A DNA stretch of 64,000 nucleotides from JAADHX01 sp964569385. Its GTDB lineage: Bacteria > Actinomycetota > Acidimicrobiia > Acidimicrobiales > Poriferisodalaceae. Under the pieces are notes generated by a model. It saw only the letters and a program-made list of their open reading frames with translations. It was not told the origin of the DNA and did no database searches. Positions 8,031 to 14,891 of the stretch are shown piece by piece. The translations under genes were made by a program, and so were the position numbers. Location of the stretch: contig CAZMUM010000020.1 of assembly GCA_964569385.1 (NCBI GenBank), forward strand, positions 1 to 64,000, written 5' to 3'. Each line of letters starts with the position of its first letter. The first letter of the stretch is position 1.

Positions 8031-8834
8031 GTGACGCACCGCGAATCGGATAACTCGCGAAGAAATGGCATCGAGTTGTCACCGCGCCTCGCCGATCTTG
8101 CCGGCGTAGCGGCCTGGTCTGGTGGGCTAATCGAGCGACTTGGTCCGGTTGTTGCGCGCTCGGCCTATGGCTTCACTCAGCGAGCGAACTCTGCAACAGT
8201 GGTCGATCACGACTATATCGCCACGTGCGGTGGTGACGAGCTTGATGCTCTGGTCCGACAAATCGAACGCTGGTACGGCGCTCGTGATGAGCAGATTCGA
8301 TGGCAGGTCTCTGGGCAAGATAGCGCCATTGCGTCGGCCATGAGTAGGGCCCGATACATCGCCGCAGAGCCGACGTTGGTTTATGTGCGGCCGGCGAACC
8401 TGGCCGCCCCCGCGGTTACCAATCGAGTTCGCATCGATGCGGGCTGCTCCGACGCCTGGTTCGACACTTGGTACGACGTGTCTGGACGCAGCGTTGATTC
8501 TTCGATCAGTCGAGGTTTCCTCGAGCAGATTCAGGGTGGACAGTGGGTCTCGGCCTCGACCACGACCGGCGATTACCGGGACCGTGGTTCTGTCGGTTTA
8601 GGCATCGATGTCGAGCTTCCGGACGCGCGAGTGATTTGTTGTATGGCGACCCGCCACGGCTCCAGACGTCAAGGTCTAGCTGGCAGTGTGCTCGACGCAT
8701 TGCTCGACACCAGCGCTGTCTGCGTGCTCCAAGTTGGACAAGACAACCTGGCTCGACACCTATATGAAGCTCGCGGGTTCGTCAAGTCGCACGAGTATCG
8801 CTACTACGAACCAGCGCGCAGGTACCCCTTATAG
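8031..8834 (+). CDS. GNAT-family N-acetyltransferase
   Basis: This protein of about 267 aa has its recognisable part at the C-terminus, where residues matching GNAT motif A (RHGSRRQGLAGSVLDALL) and motif B (NLARHLYEARGF) bind acetyl-CoA. The N-terminal two thirds is poorly conserved and may be a second, degenerate GNAT-like half, as in several actinobacterial acetyltransferases. I chose the GTG at 8031; an in-frame ATG at 8001 is possible, and neither has a strong ribosome site. The gene is divergent from the OmpA-like gene. The acetyl acceptor is unknown. Confidence 0.75.
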   Translation: MTHRESDNSRRNGIELSPRLADLAGVAAWSGGLIERLGPVVARSAYGFTQRANSATVVDHDYIATCGGDELDALVRQIERWYGARDEQIRWQVSGQDSAIASAMSRARYIAAEPTLVYVRPANLAAPAVTNRVRIDAGCSDAWFDTWYDVSGRSVDSSISRGFLEQIQGGQWVSASTTTGDYRDRGSVGLGIDVELPDARVICCMATRHGSRRQGLAGSVLDALLDTSAVCVLQVGQDNLARHLYEARGFVKSHEYRYYEPARRYPL

Positions 8835-8851
8835 CGGTCGACACCTGATGC

Positions 8852-9049
8852 ATGCCTCGCAATCTAAACCTCACCTTGCCAGCGGCAGCTCCGGCCCCAG
8901 TGCTCGAGCCCCAACCTGGCGGGCTAGTCGCCCGTGCTTGTCGCGTTTGTGAGGTCACGTGGTCTGGAATCGACACCGACGACTGCTGGTGTTGCGGCGA
9001 CGATGGCAGCAACGGTCCGCTCCGGCTGTTCACGGCCCTTCGGCGCTAA
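8852..9049 (+). CDS. Small zinc-ribbon protein (65 aa)
   Basis: A 65-aa frame lies 17 bases downstream of the acetyltransferase gene. After a Pro/Ala-rich N-terminus it holds CRVCEVTW and, ten residues later, CWCCG, a compact four-Cys arrangement (CxxC...CxxC) likely to bind zinc. Positioned after a GNAT gene on the same strand, it may be co-transcribed. I do not recognise a named family. Codon use and the paired cysteines argue that it is real rather than a random frame. Confidence 0.6.
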   Translation: MPRNLNLTLPAAAPAPVLEPQPGGLVARACRVCEVTWSGIDTDDCWCCGDDGSNGPLRLFTALRR

Positions 9050-9065
9050 GGAGCGAGCCCACACT

Positions 9066-9106
9066 GCCGGTCATATCTGACTACTACATCGCCGGTCATA
9101 TCTGAC
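9066..9106. repeat. Two direct copies of a 16-bp near-palindrome
   Basis: GCCGGTCATATCTGAC occurs at 9066-9081 and again at 9091-9106, 25 bases apart. Each copy contains the inverted arms GTCA-TATC-TGAC. The second copy overlaps the stop codon of the small minus-strand membrane gene. The pair lies between two gene ends facing each other (plus-strand zinc ribbon, minus-strand micropeptide). It could be an operator, a short duplicated 3' end, or an insertion-sequence scar. Confidence 0.6.
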
Positions 9107-9209
9107 CTCTCTCCGCATTGGCGACGTCGCGGCGGGCGGTGAGCAGGATCGGAATCGCGATCACGAACCAGAACACGATCGCGCCGAATATGTCACCCAA
9201 CGTTCCCAC
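9096..9209 (-). CDS. 37-aa single-pass membrane micropeptide coupled to the upstream gene
   Basis: A 38-codon frame starts at GTG, which shares one base with the stop of the upstream gene (TAGTG). It reads MGTLGDIFGAIVFWFVI, continues hydrophobic to about residue 24, then turns polar and charged (TARRDVANAERGQI). This predicts one membrane helix with a short basic cytoplasmic tail. The overlapping stop/start implies translational coupling with the 371-aa protein. Its 3' end lies in a duplicated 16-bp element. No family is recognised. Confidence 0.55.
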   Translation of the reverse strand: MGTLGDIFGAIVFWFVIAIPILLTARRDVANAERGQI

Positions 9210-10324
9210 TAGGGAGCGACGCCCACAACGTCGACAAAACCCGAAGGCTCGTGGGCTCCAATTACAAGCTGTTCGAGAATTCCAACACCCACTCGGTCGC
9301 CCCAGCGGGCGCTGACCAACTCCTGGATGTGGAAGCGCCTGAACTCGGTGCGGTCCACCTCATCTGTACGCCACGAGTCGCCAGCAACCGACAGCTCTCC
9401 ATGCCACGAGCCATGACCGCGTTCGGCGTGAAAGTAGCCAGCGCCATTCATAAAGAAGGTGAGCATCGGGGTGAGTTCGATATGTTCGGCTCGACCGTCA
9501 GCGAACCGAAGTTCTAACGAGGCCGACTCAGCATTTCTGGTACCAGACTTCCACACCAGACTGTGGTCGACGGCTGCTGCAACATCGATTCGACTCGGAT
9601 CAATAGTTGGCTCTGACGGCGATTCGAGTGTTGGCACAATCGCGCCGAACCCATGCCAGCGTGACCCATCAGCACTTTCTTGCACATCGACATGAACACA
9701 GCAGTCGTCGAAGTTGAGCGGCGACCACAACCAGAAGAACTGAGGAGCTTCGACGCTAGGGGCCTGTAGCTGTTCGCCCACCGAACGGATACCCCAGGAC
9801 CGGTCGCGACACCCCCGATGTATCTCAGGGCTGATCTCGATTCGGACCCCATCGATTTCGATATGACCGGCCCATGTGCCCCATTGGGTAAGGCGGGTGT
9901 AGTCCATCGTCGTTCGCCCGCGAGTCACCCGTTCGAACCGAGGTTCTTCGACCACGAGGCTTCTGGCCCCAAAGACGAGCTCGGCCGATGGTCCGTGTTC
10001 GTTTGGAGCCACCGAGACTCGGAGTCGTCTCATTGGTTCCTCAATGGTGATCGTCATTGGCCCGATCGTGGTTCTGGTTCGATCCATCGGGGCTCGCCCC
10101 GCGGCGTACACGTTTTGCTGAACTCCGTTCGTGACCACGGAGAAGGCGGCGTCGACGATTCCCTTGTTCGGGTAGACGCCGAAGGCGGCTGCGAAGAAAA
10201 CTTCGCCGGCAGCGTCGTAGCCGTTGAAGAAGTATCGGTCGTAGTGGTTGAGGTCGCCGCTGGCCGGCTCGTTGATGGGGCGCGACGTCTGGTGAATTGG
10301 GTAGTCATCGAACGAACTGAGCAT
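9209..10324 (-). CDS. Uncharacterised lipocalin-like / DUF7064-type protein
   Basis: This 371-aa soluble protein lacks a signal peptide. It opens with a segment rich in aromatic residues (LNHYDRYFFNGYDAAGE) and continues as predicted beta-strand-rich sequence with repeated Trp residues (WGTWAGHIEI, FFWLWSPLNFDD, WHGFGAIVP). The composition and layout recall two-domain lipocalin-like proteins of the hydroxyneurosporene/AttH type and uncharacterised mycobacterial proteins (DUF7064/7065). I am unsure of the exact family. The ATG of MLSSFDDYP is preferred over farther upstream starts, which would run through the divergent GH3 gene. It is coupled to a downstream membrane micropeptide and lies only 31 bases from the divergent hydrolase gene. 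Confidence 0.65.
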   Translation of the reverse strand: MLSSFDDYPIHQTSRPINEPASGDLNHYDRYFFNGYDAAGEVFFAAAFGVYPNKGIVDAAFSVVTNGVQQNVYAAGRAPMDRTRTTIGPMTITIEEPMRRLRVSVAPNEHGPSAELVFGARSLVVEEPRFERVTRGRTTMDYTRLTQWGTWAGHIEIDGVRIEISPEIHRGCRDRSWGIRSVGEQLQAPSVEAPQFFWLWSPLNFDDCCVHVDVQESADGSRWHGFGAIVPTLESPSEPTIDPSRIDVAAAVDHSLVWKSGTRNAESASLELRFADGRAEHIELTPMLTFFMNGAGYFHAERGHGSWHGELSVAGDSWRTDEVDRTEFRRFHIQELVSARWGDRVGVGILEQLVIGAHEPSGFVDVVGVAP

Positions 10325-10355
10325 TGTGTGGGTCCTTCGGTACCGTTTGTGTTGG

Positions 10356-11573
10356 ATGCGACACCAGAAACAACCCAACGAGCCAACCCGCCGCCCGAGT
10401 TGGGTTCGCGTGTTGCTGGTTGGTGCTGCGTTCGGAGTCGCCGTCGCCTCAGCTTCGCAGGCCCGAGCCCAGACCGTCGAACCGAACAACGCCGCGGCTG
10501 GGGCGCAGCGACCCACCGGGTCTTTAGCGGGCCTGGTCGCGGCCCAGCATCTCTTCGCCGCCGATGCTCAAGGTTCGCCCCAGACCAGCTGTACCGCGAT
10601 GCTGGATGACACCACCCTTATCGGCCAGATCCTCATGCCTGGTGTGCCATGGGACGAGACATCATCGATCATCGGTCTGTTGGCCGAAGGGTCGATCGGC
10701 GGCTGGGTTGTTATGGGGGTGCCAGACGGGTCGTTGGCGAGCCGCCTAGCTGAGGCCAGAGGGGTTTCGGAGATAGCTCCGCTCATCGCTGTGGATGAAG
10801 AAGGTGGCCGGGTGCAACGCCTTAGGCAGATCTTGGATCGTTTGCCTTCGGCCCAAACTCAAGCCGCCGAAAACACTCCAGACGAACTCAGATTGCTGAT
10901 CGCCGAACATGCCCGCAACATGGTCGAACTTGGTTTCGATGTCGCCCTGGCGCCGGTGGTCGATGTCGGCGGAGGCCCCGGAATCGGCGACCGTGCATAC
11001 AGCGACGATGTCGACGAAGTCATCGAATACGCCGAGGCGGTTCGACTTGGGTTCGACGATGGCGGGTTGCTTGGCGTTGTGAAACACTTCCCAGGCCATG
11101 GTCGTGCATCGGCGGACTCCCACCTCGAGCTGCCGACAACTCCAGGTATCGACGAAATCCGGGCCGTCGACCTCGAGCCATTCAGAGTCGCCATCGACAA
11201 TGGCGCCGCTGCCGTCATGGTTGCTCACCTATCAGTCCCTGGACTTACCAACGGAGCGCCCGCATCGTTATCGCCGGCTGCTGTCACCGGCCTGCTGCGC
11301 GAGGAACTCGGCTTTGACGGGCTGATCCTCACCGATTCGTTAGACATGCGAGCCATAGCCGACCAGTGGACTACCCCCCAGGCGGTCGAACTGGCCTTGG
11401 TAGCGGGCAACGACATCATGTTGTTGGGCAACGCGTCCGAAATCGCCGACATCCACGCCCGTCTAACGGCCTCCATGGCCAGCGGTCAGCTCGACCGAGC
11501 GCGACTAGTCGACGCCGCGTCTCGGGTTCTCACCGCGAAGGCCGTGTTCTCGTGCAGTCGCGTTCTCTTGTAG
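10356..11573 (+). CDS. Glycoside hydrolase family 3, beta-N-acetylhexosaminidase (NagZ-like), exported
   Basis: This 405-aa enzyme would remove N-acetylglucosamine from peptidoglycan fragments or other glycans. The N-terminus has Arg residues and a hydrophobic segment ending ASASQARAQ, a plausible signal peptide. The GH3 domain shows DEEGGRVQRL, the NagZ hallmark KHFPGHGRASADSH with the catalytic His/Asp pair, and the nucleophile Asp in LILTDSLDM. Family members are usually 340-400 aa. I chose the ATG of MRHQKQP, which gives a standard signal sequence. The very short divergent intergenic region implies overlapping promoters with the minus-strand gene. Confidence 0.88.
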   Translation: MRHQKQPNEPTRRPSWVRVLLVGAAFGVAVASASQARAQTVEPNNAAAGAQRPTGSLAGLVAAQHLFAADAQGSPQTSCTAMLDDTTLIGQILMPGVPWDETSSIIGLLAEGSIGGWVVMGVPDGSLASRLAEARGVSEIAPLIAVDEEGGRVQRLRQILDRLPSAQTQAAENTPDELRLLIAEHARNMVELGFDVALAPVVDVGGGPGIGDRAYSDDVDEVIEYAEAVRLGFDDGGLLGVVKHFPGHGRASADSHLELPTTPGIDEIRAVDLEPFRVAIDNGAAAVMVAHLSVPGLTNGAPASLSPAAVTGLLREELGFDGLILTDSLDMRAIADQWTTPQAVELALVAGNDIMLLGNASEIADIHARLTASMASGQLDRARLVDAASRVLTAKAVFSCSRVLL

Positions 11574-11692
11574 TCGCATCGTAGGGTTCGGTTACCGAGC
11601 AGAGGAGAGTTCGTTGACGTCCGTTGCTCATGACCGTTGAGTGATCCAACCTGTTGAAGATTGTGCACGCAGCGACGACGTGTTCTATTGAT

Positions 11693-12808
11693 ATGACCGA
11701 TCGATTCGAGCTTCTCGCAGACGCATCCCGCAGGGCCCAAAGATACCTGGCCGAGATCGACCAGCGATCCGTAGCAGCGGACAGCGAGGCTCTCGCTGCG
11801 CTAAAGAGATTCAACGAACCCCTTCCGGACGATCCAAGTGACCCCGCCGCGACGGTAGCGAACGCAACGTGTTTGGCCGCAGCCAGGGATCGGCAACTTG
11901 CCGCGGCTGGCTGGGACGCTCCGAACCGTGGCCTATTCGGAGCGCCCGAAGTCACGGTGGTTATCGGCGAGCAGGCCCACACAACTCTTGTCAAGTCGCT
12001 CTCAATCGTTGGGCTCGATCGCGACAGGGTCATACGCGTGCCGGTCGACGACCAGGGTGCCATGTTGGCCGATGCGCTACCCGACGTTGACCCTCCTGTC
12101 ATCGTGTGCGCTCAGGCCGGGGAGGTGAACACGGGCGCATTCGATCCATTCGGGTCGATCGTCGAGTGGGCACGTGATCGCCAAGGCTGGGTTCACGTCG
12201 ATGGTGCGTTCGGTCTGTGGGCCCTCGCCGATCCCGGTCGGGCGGCGCTCGTGGAAGGACTTCGAGGCGCAGACTCGTGGGCAACCGACGCCCACAAGTG
12301 GCTCAATGTCGCCTATGACTGCGGCATAGCGTTCGTCCGACGGGGCGAAGACCTCCGTCGTACATTCGCGGCGCATGCGGGATATTTGCCCATCGACGGC
12401 GGCTACGACGCGATGCATCACACACCTCAATCAAGCCAGCGAGCCCGCCAAATCGAAGTATGGGCCGTCTTGCGGAGCCTCGGACGAAGCGGAGTTGCCG
12501 ATCTCGTGTCGCGACTATCTGCACATGCGTCAACGATCGCCGAGAGCTTGAGCGCAGCCGGTCTCGAGGTCATCAACGAAGTGGTGTTGAACCAAGTGCT
12601 TGTTCGAGCACACAACGATGCGATTACCGAAGCCTGGATCGACGCAATTCAGAACGACGGAACGTGCTGGTGCGGACCAACCCAGTGGCAGGGCCGATTA
12701 GCAATGCGTGTAAGCGTGTCTAGCTGGGCGACGACCGACAAAGACGCTCAACTGAGCATCGACGCCATGGTCGACTGCGCTCGCTCGGTCGGAGCCTTGC
12801 CCAACTGA
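11693..12808 (+). CDS. PLP-dependent group II decarboxylase-like protein with an apparent internal deletion
   Basis: This 371-aa protein resembles aromatic/glutamate-type PLP decarboxylases (Pfam PF00282), which normally have 450-480 aa. The C-terminal two thirds keeps the cofactor-stacking His96 (EQAHTT), Asp170 (HVDGAFG) and Schiff-base Lys202 in ATDAHKWLNVAYDCG. Near residue 52, around base 11846, the sequence jumps from the N-terminal NEPLPDDPSDPA straight to TVANATCLAAARD. In relatives these are separated by about 85 residues that include part of the phosphate-binding and substrate pocket. The frame is maintained. Either the enzyme is internally deleted and probably inactive, or the assembly collapsed here. 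No clear ribosome site precedes the ATG. Confidence 0.75.
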   Translation: MTDRFELLADASRRAQRYLAEIDQRSVAADSEALAALKRFNEPLPDDPSDPAATVANATCLAAARDRQLAAAGWDAPNRGLFGAPEVTVVIGEQAHTTLVKSLSIVGLDRDRVIRVPVDDQGAMLADALPDVDPPVIVCAQAGEVNTGAFDPFGSIVEWARDRQGWVHVDGAFGLWALADPGRAALVEGLRGADSWATDAHKWLNVAYDCGIAFVRRGEDLRRTFAAHAGYLPIDGGYDAMHHTPQSSQRARQIEVWAVLRSLGRSGVADLVSRLSAHASTIAESLSAAGLEVINEVVLNQVLVRAHNDAITEAWIDAIQNDGTCWCGPTQWQGRLAMRVSVSSWATTDKDAQLSIDAMVDCARSVGALPN

Positions 12809-12856
12809 TCAGCTGAGCGGAACGTATTGCCGGACAGACACCAGTAGGTCTTTGCC

Positions 12857-14077
12857 CTATGGCGTGGTCGCGGCATCGGGATCCGCAACTTCGGGCTCAG
12901 GTTCTGTTGCTGCTTCGATCACTGCTTGGTCCCATGCCAGCAACAGGTCCTGGACGAACATGTCGTCGACCATGGGGTCGATCACAGCAACGTCGACGTC
13001 GGACCCGTATGCGTCGACCAGTTCGGGGATCACAAGGTCGATCCTGGCTGGTCGCGAGCCGCGATCGTCGCCCAAGAAGAACTGAAACTCTGGCGTGACG
13101 ATGGCATCGATAAGCCGCCCGGCGTCGCGTCGTTGCAGTGTGCCTCCGATGATGCCCGCGTAGTTGACAACGCGTAGGCAGGCATCGTCGATTACCTCGG
13201 TTTCCAATAGCTCTGGGGGTTCGAATCGGAGCCTGGCCGTCACCGCCGGCATTCCCGCCGAGGCTAAGACGGCCCTCCGTTCGCCGGTGGCGCTTCCTTG
13301 TGTGAACTCACCGAAGTATGCATCGTCCCATGTGTCGGTGATCAACGCTCCATTACGTAACAGATCGACCGCCACGTCTCGCCAGGTCGGGCCGGCTTCG
13401 CTGTCGTCGCCGAACCGCTGCCAGAGGGCCACCAGGAAATACTGACCCATCCGATCTGTGTGGGGGTCGGGTATGACCAGCTCGTCGGCGTGGTCAGCGG
13501 TGGTGAAGTCGAGGAGCGAACGCGGTTGTGTCGGACCCGCATCGACCTCGTGTTCCTCTTCTTCGGGGACGGCTAACTCGGCACCCTCTGGCAGAGCCGC
13601 TTCCCGCACTGCCAGATCGTCGAGCTCGGCTTGGGTCGGAGGTTCTGGCCTATAGAACTCGGCATCGACGTTAATGCAAACGTCGAGGGTGCTGACCGGT
13701 GTTACGCGATCATTGTCGACCATCAAAACAGGGTCGAGTCGATCGGCCGCGATCGGTCGATACGGCGTGACCAGTCCTTCGTCGACAAGCCTCGTTAGCG
13801 ACAAAGAATCGACACCCAGAACGACATCGGCAATAGGACGATCGCGGGTTCGAGACAGTAACTCGACCACCGCTTCTGGGCTTGGTTCACGCAAAATGGC
13901 CACCCTGATGCCCGTCTGGTCGGTGTAAACGTCGATGCTCTCCTGCGGTACGACGAACCCGTCGTGGGTCAGCAGCCTGATGGTTCTTGCGTCTGGTGCT
14001 GAGCCAGCACAGGCTCCGGCAACGAGAGCCACGGCCACGACTGCTAGCCAGAATCGCATGGGTTGTGGGGTTGTCAT
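12857..14077 (-). CDS. Thiamine-type ABC substrate-binding lipoprotein (ThiB/TbpA-like)
   Basis: This 406-aa exported lipoprotein has a signal peptide with lipobox LVAGAC (Cys23), then a periplasmic-binding fold. It starts IRLLTHDGFVVPQESIDVY, as in ThiB/TbpA proteins, with ADVVLGVDSLSLTRLVDEGL and LLDFTTADHADELVIPDP later. An acidic insertion around residues 155-185 (PEEEEHEVDAGPTQ) is unusual. It lies 51 bases after a thiamine pyrophosphokinase gene on the same strand, which supports thiamine as ligand. The expected permease and ATPase (ThiP, ThiQ) are not next to it. Confidence 0.82.
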   Translation of the reverse strand: MTTPQPMRFWLAVVAVALVAGACAGSAPDARTIRLLTHDGFVVPQESIDVYTDQTGIRVAILREPSPEAVVELLSRTRDRPIADVVLGVDSLSLTRLVDEGLVTPYRPIAADRLDPVLMVDNDRVTPVSTLDVCINVDAEFYRPEPPTQAELDDLAVREAALPEGAELAVPEEEEHEVDAGPTQPRSLLDFTTADHADELVIPDPHTDRMGQYFLVALWQRFGDDSEAGPTWRDVAVDLLRNGALITDTWDDAYFGEFTQGSATGERRAVLASAGMPAVTARLRFEPPELLETEVIDDACLRVVNYAGIIGGTLQRRDAGRLIDAIVTPEFQFFLGDDRGSRPARIDLVIPELVDAYGSDVDVAVIDPMVDDMFVQDLLLAWDQAVIEAATEPEPEVADPDAATTP

Positions 14078-14128
14078 GGAAGCTGCATCTGGTTGTAGCT
14101 GCGCAAAGGATGTCAGTTGACGAGAGTG

Positions 14129-14821
14129 TTAGTTGGAGAGAATGGCAAGTAGACGGCCGGTTAGGCACGAAATCGTCTGGCGCTCCACCTCGGACACGTT
14201 ACTAAGGGCCAGGCTGGATCCGGGTGTCAGCACTGCATCAACGAGTGGCCACCTCATCCCGGTGACATTTACGCCCGTAGCGTCGCCACCGAGTGGATGC
14301 AACGAAATGGTGGTGCCAACCGGCATCTGGAGCCCAACGGGCCCAGACCCACCGACAACGATGCGAATCGTGCCGCGCCGCTCGACGATAGTCACGTCGT
14401 CGTGAGCGGCGGCCCAGGCTCCGACTACAGCGATGTTGATGATCTCGTGGTCCCAGCGGCCGCCAGCGGTTCCGACGCAGATAACGCGCCGAGGCGCGGC
14501 GACGTGATCGCTGACCCAGGTGAGGGCGAGCTCGAGGTCTGACTCGTTTTTGTCGGCTGCGAACCTCTCGACTCTGGCACCCGCCTCGGTGGCTTCTTCG
14601 AGCGCGTTCGTAGAAACCGAATCCATGTCTCCGACAACTACGTCGGCCACAAGGCCCATGTCTTGGACATGATCGAGGCCACGATCAACAGCAACGACAA
14701 CCATTGGGGTGTTGTCATTACTAGCGTGGGATTCGATCTCGGCCGTTAGCCACCGTGTTACCTCGGTGGCCGGCGGCTCCCCTCCACCCACCACGACCAC
14801 TAGCGATTCGTGTTTCGTCAC
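14129..14821 (-). CDS. Thiamine pyrophosphokinase
   Basis: This 230-aa cytoplasmic enzyme transfers pyrophosphate from ATP to thiamine, giving thiamine diphosphate. Family signatures are VVVAVDRGLDHVQDMGLVAD with VGDMDSV, then DKNESDLELAL and GGRWDHEIINI, the catalytic acidic residues and substrate loop. The C-terminal beta-barrel segment includes GTTISLHPLGG. It is the first gene of a two-gene run with the ThiB-like lipoprotein, consistent with thiamine salvage. No thiamine-diphosphate riboswitch core (CTGAGA) is visible in the short divergent region before it. Confidence 0.88.
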   Translation of the reverse strand: MTKHESLVVVVGGGEPPATEVTRWLTAEIESHASNDNTPMVVVAVDRGLDHVQDMGLVADVVVGDMDSVSTNALEEATEAGARVERFAADKNESDLELALTWVSDHVAAPRRVICVGTAGGRWDHEIINIAVVGAWAAAHDDVTIVERRGTIRIVVGGSGPVGLQMPVGTTISLHPLGGDATGVNVTGMRWPLVDAVLTPGSSLALSNVSEVERQTISCLTGRLLAILSN

Positions 14822-14891
14822 GAGCCCAGCATGCCGTATCTGAGGGGTGTGACGATGATTGTGGGCGCCTCAGCACTACCGTGGAGGATCT

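Noticed and set aside
12857..13177. Plus-strand frames opposite the ThiB-like gene
   Set aside because: Antisense shadows; no motif and inconsistent codon pattern.
14822..14891. TPP riboswitch before the thiamine genes
   Set aside because: The divergent gap is short and no CTGAGA/ACCTGA core is visible on the minus strand.
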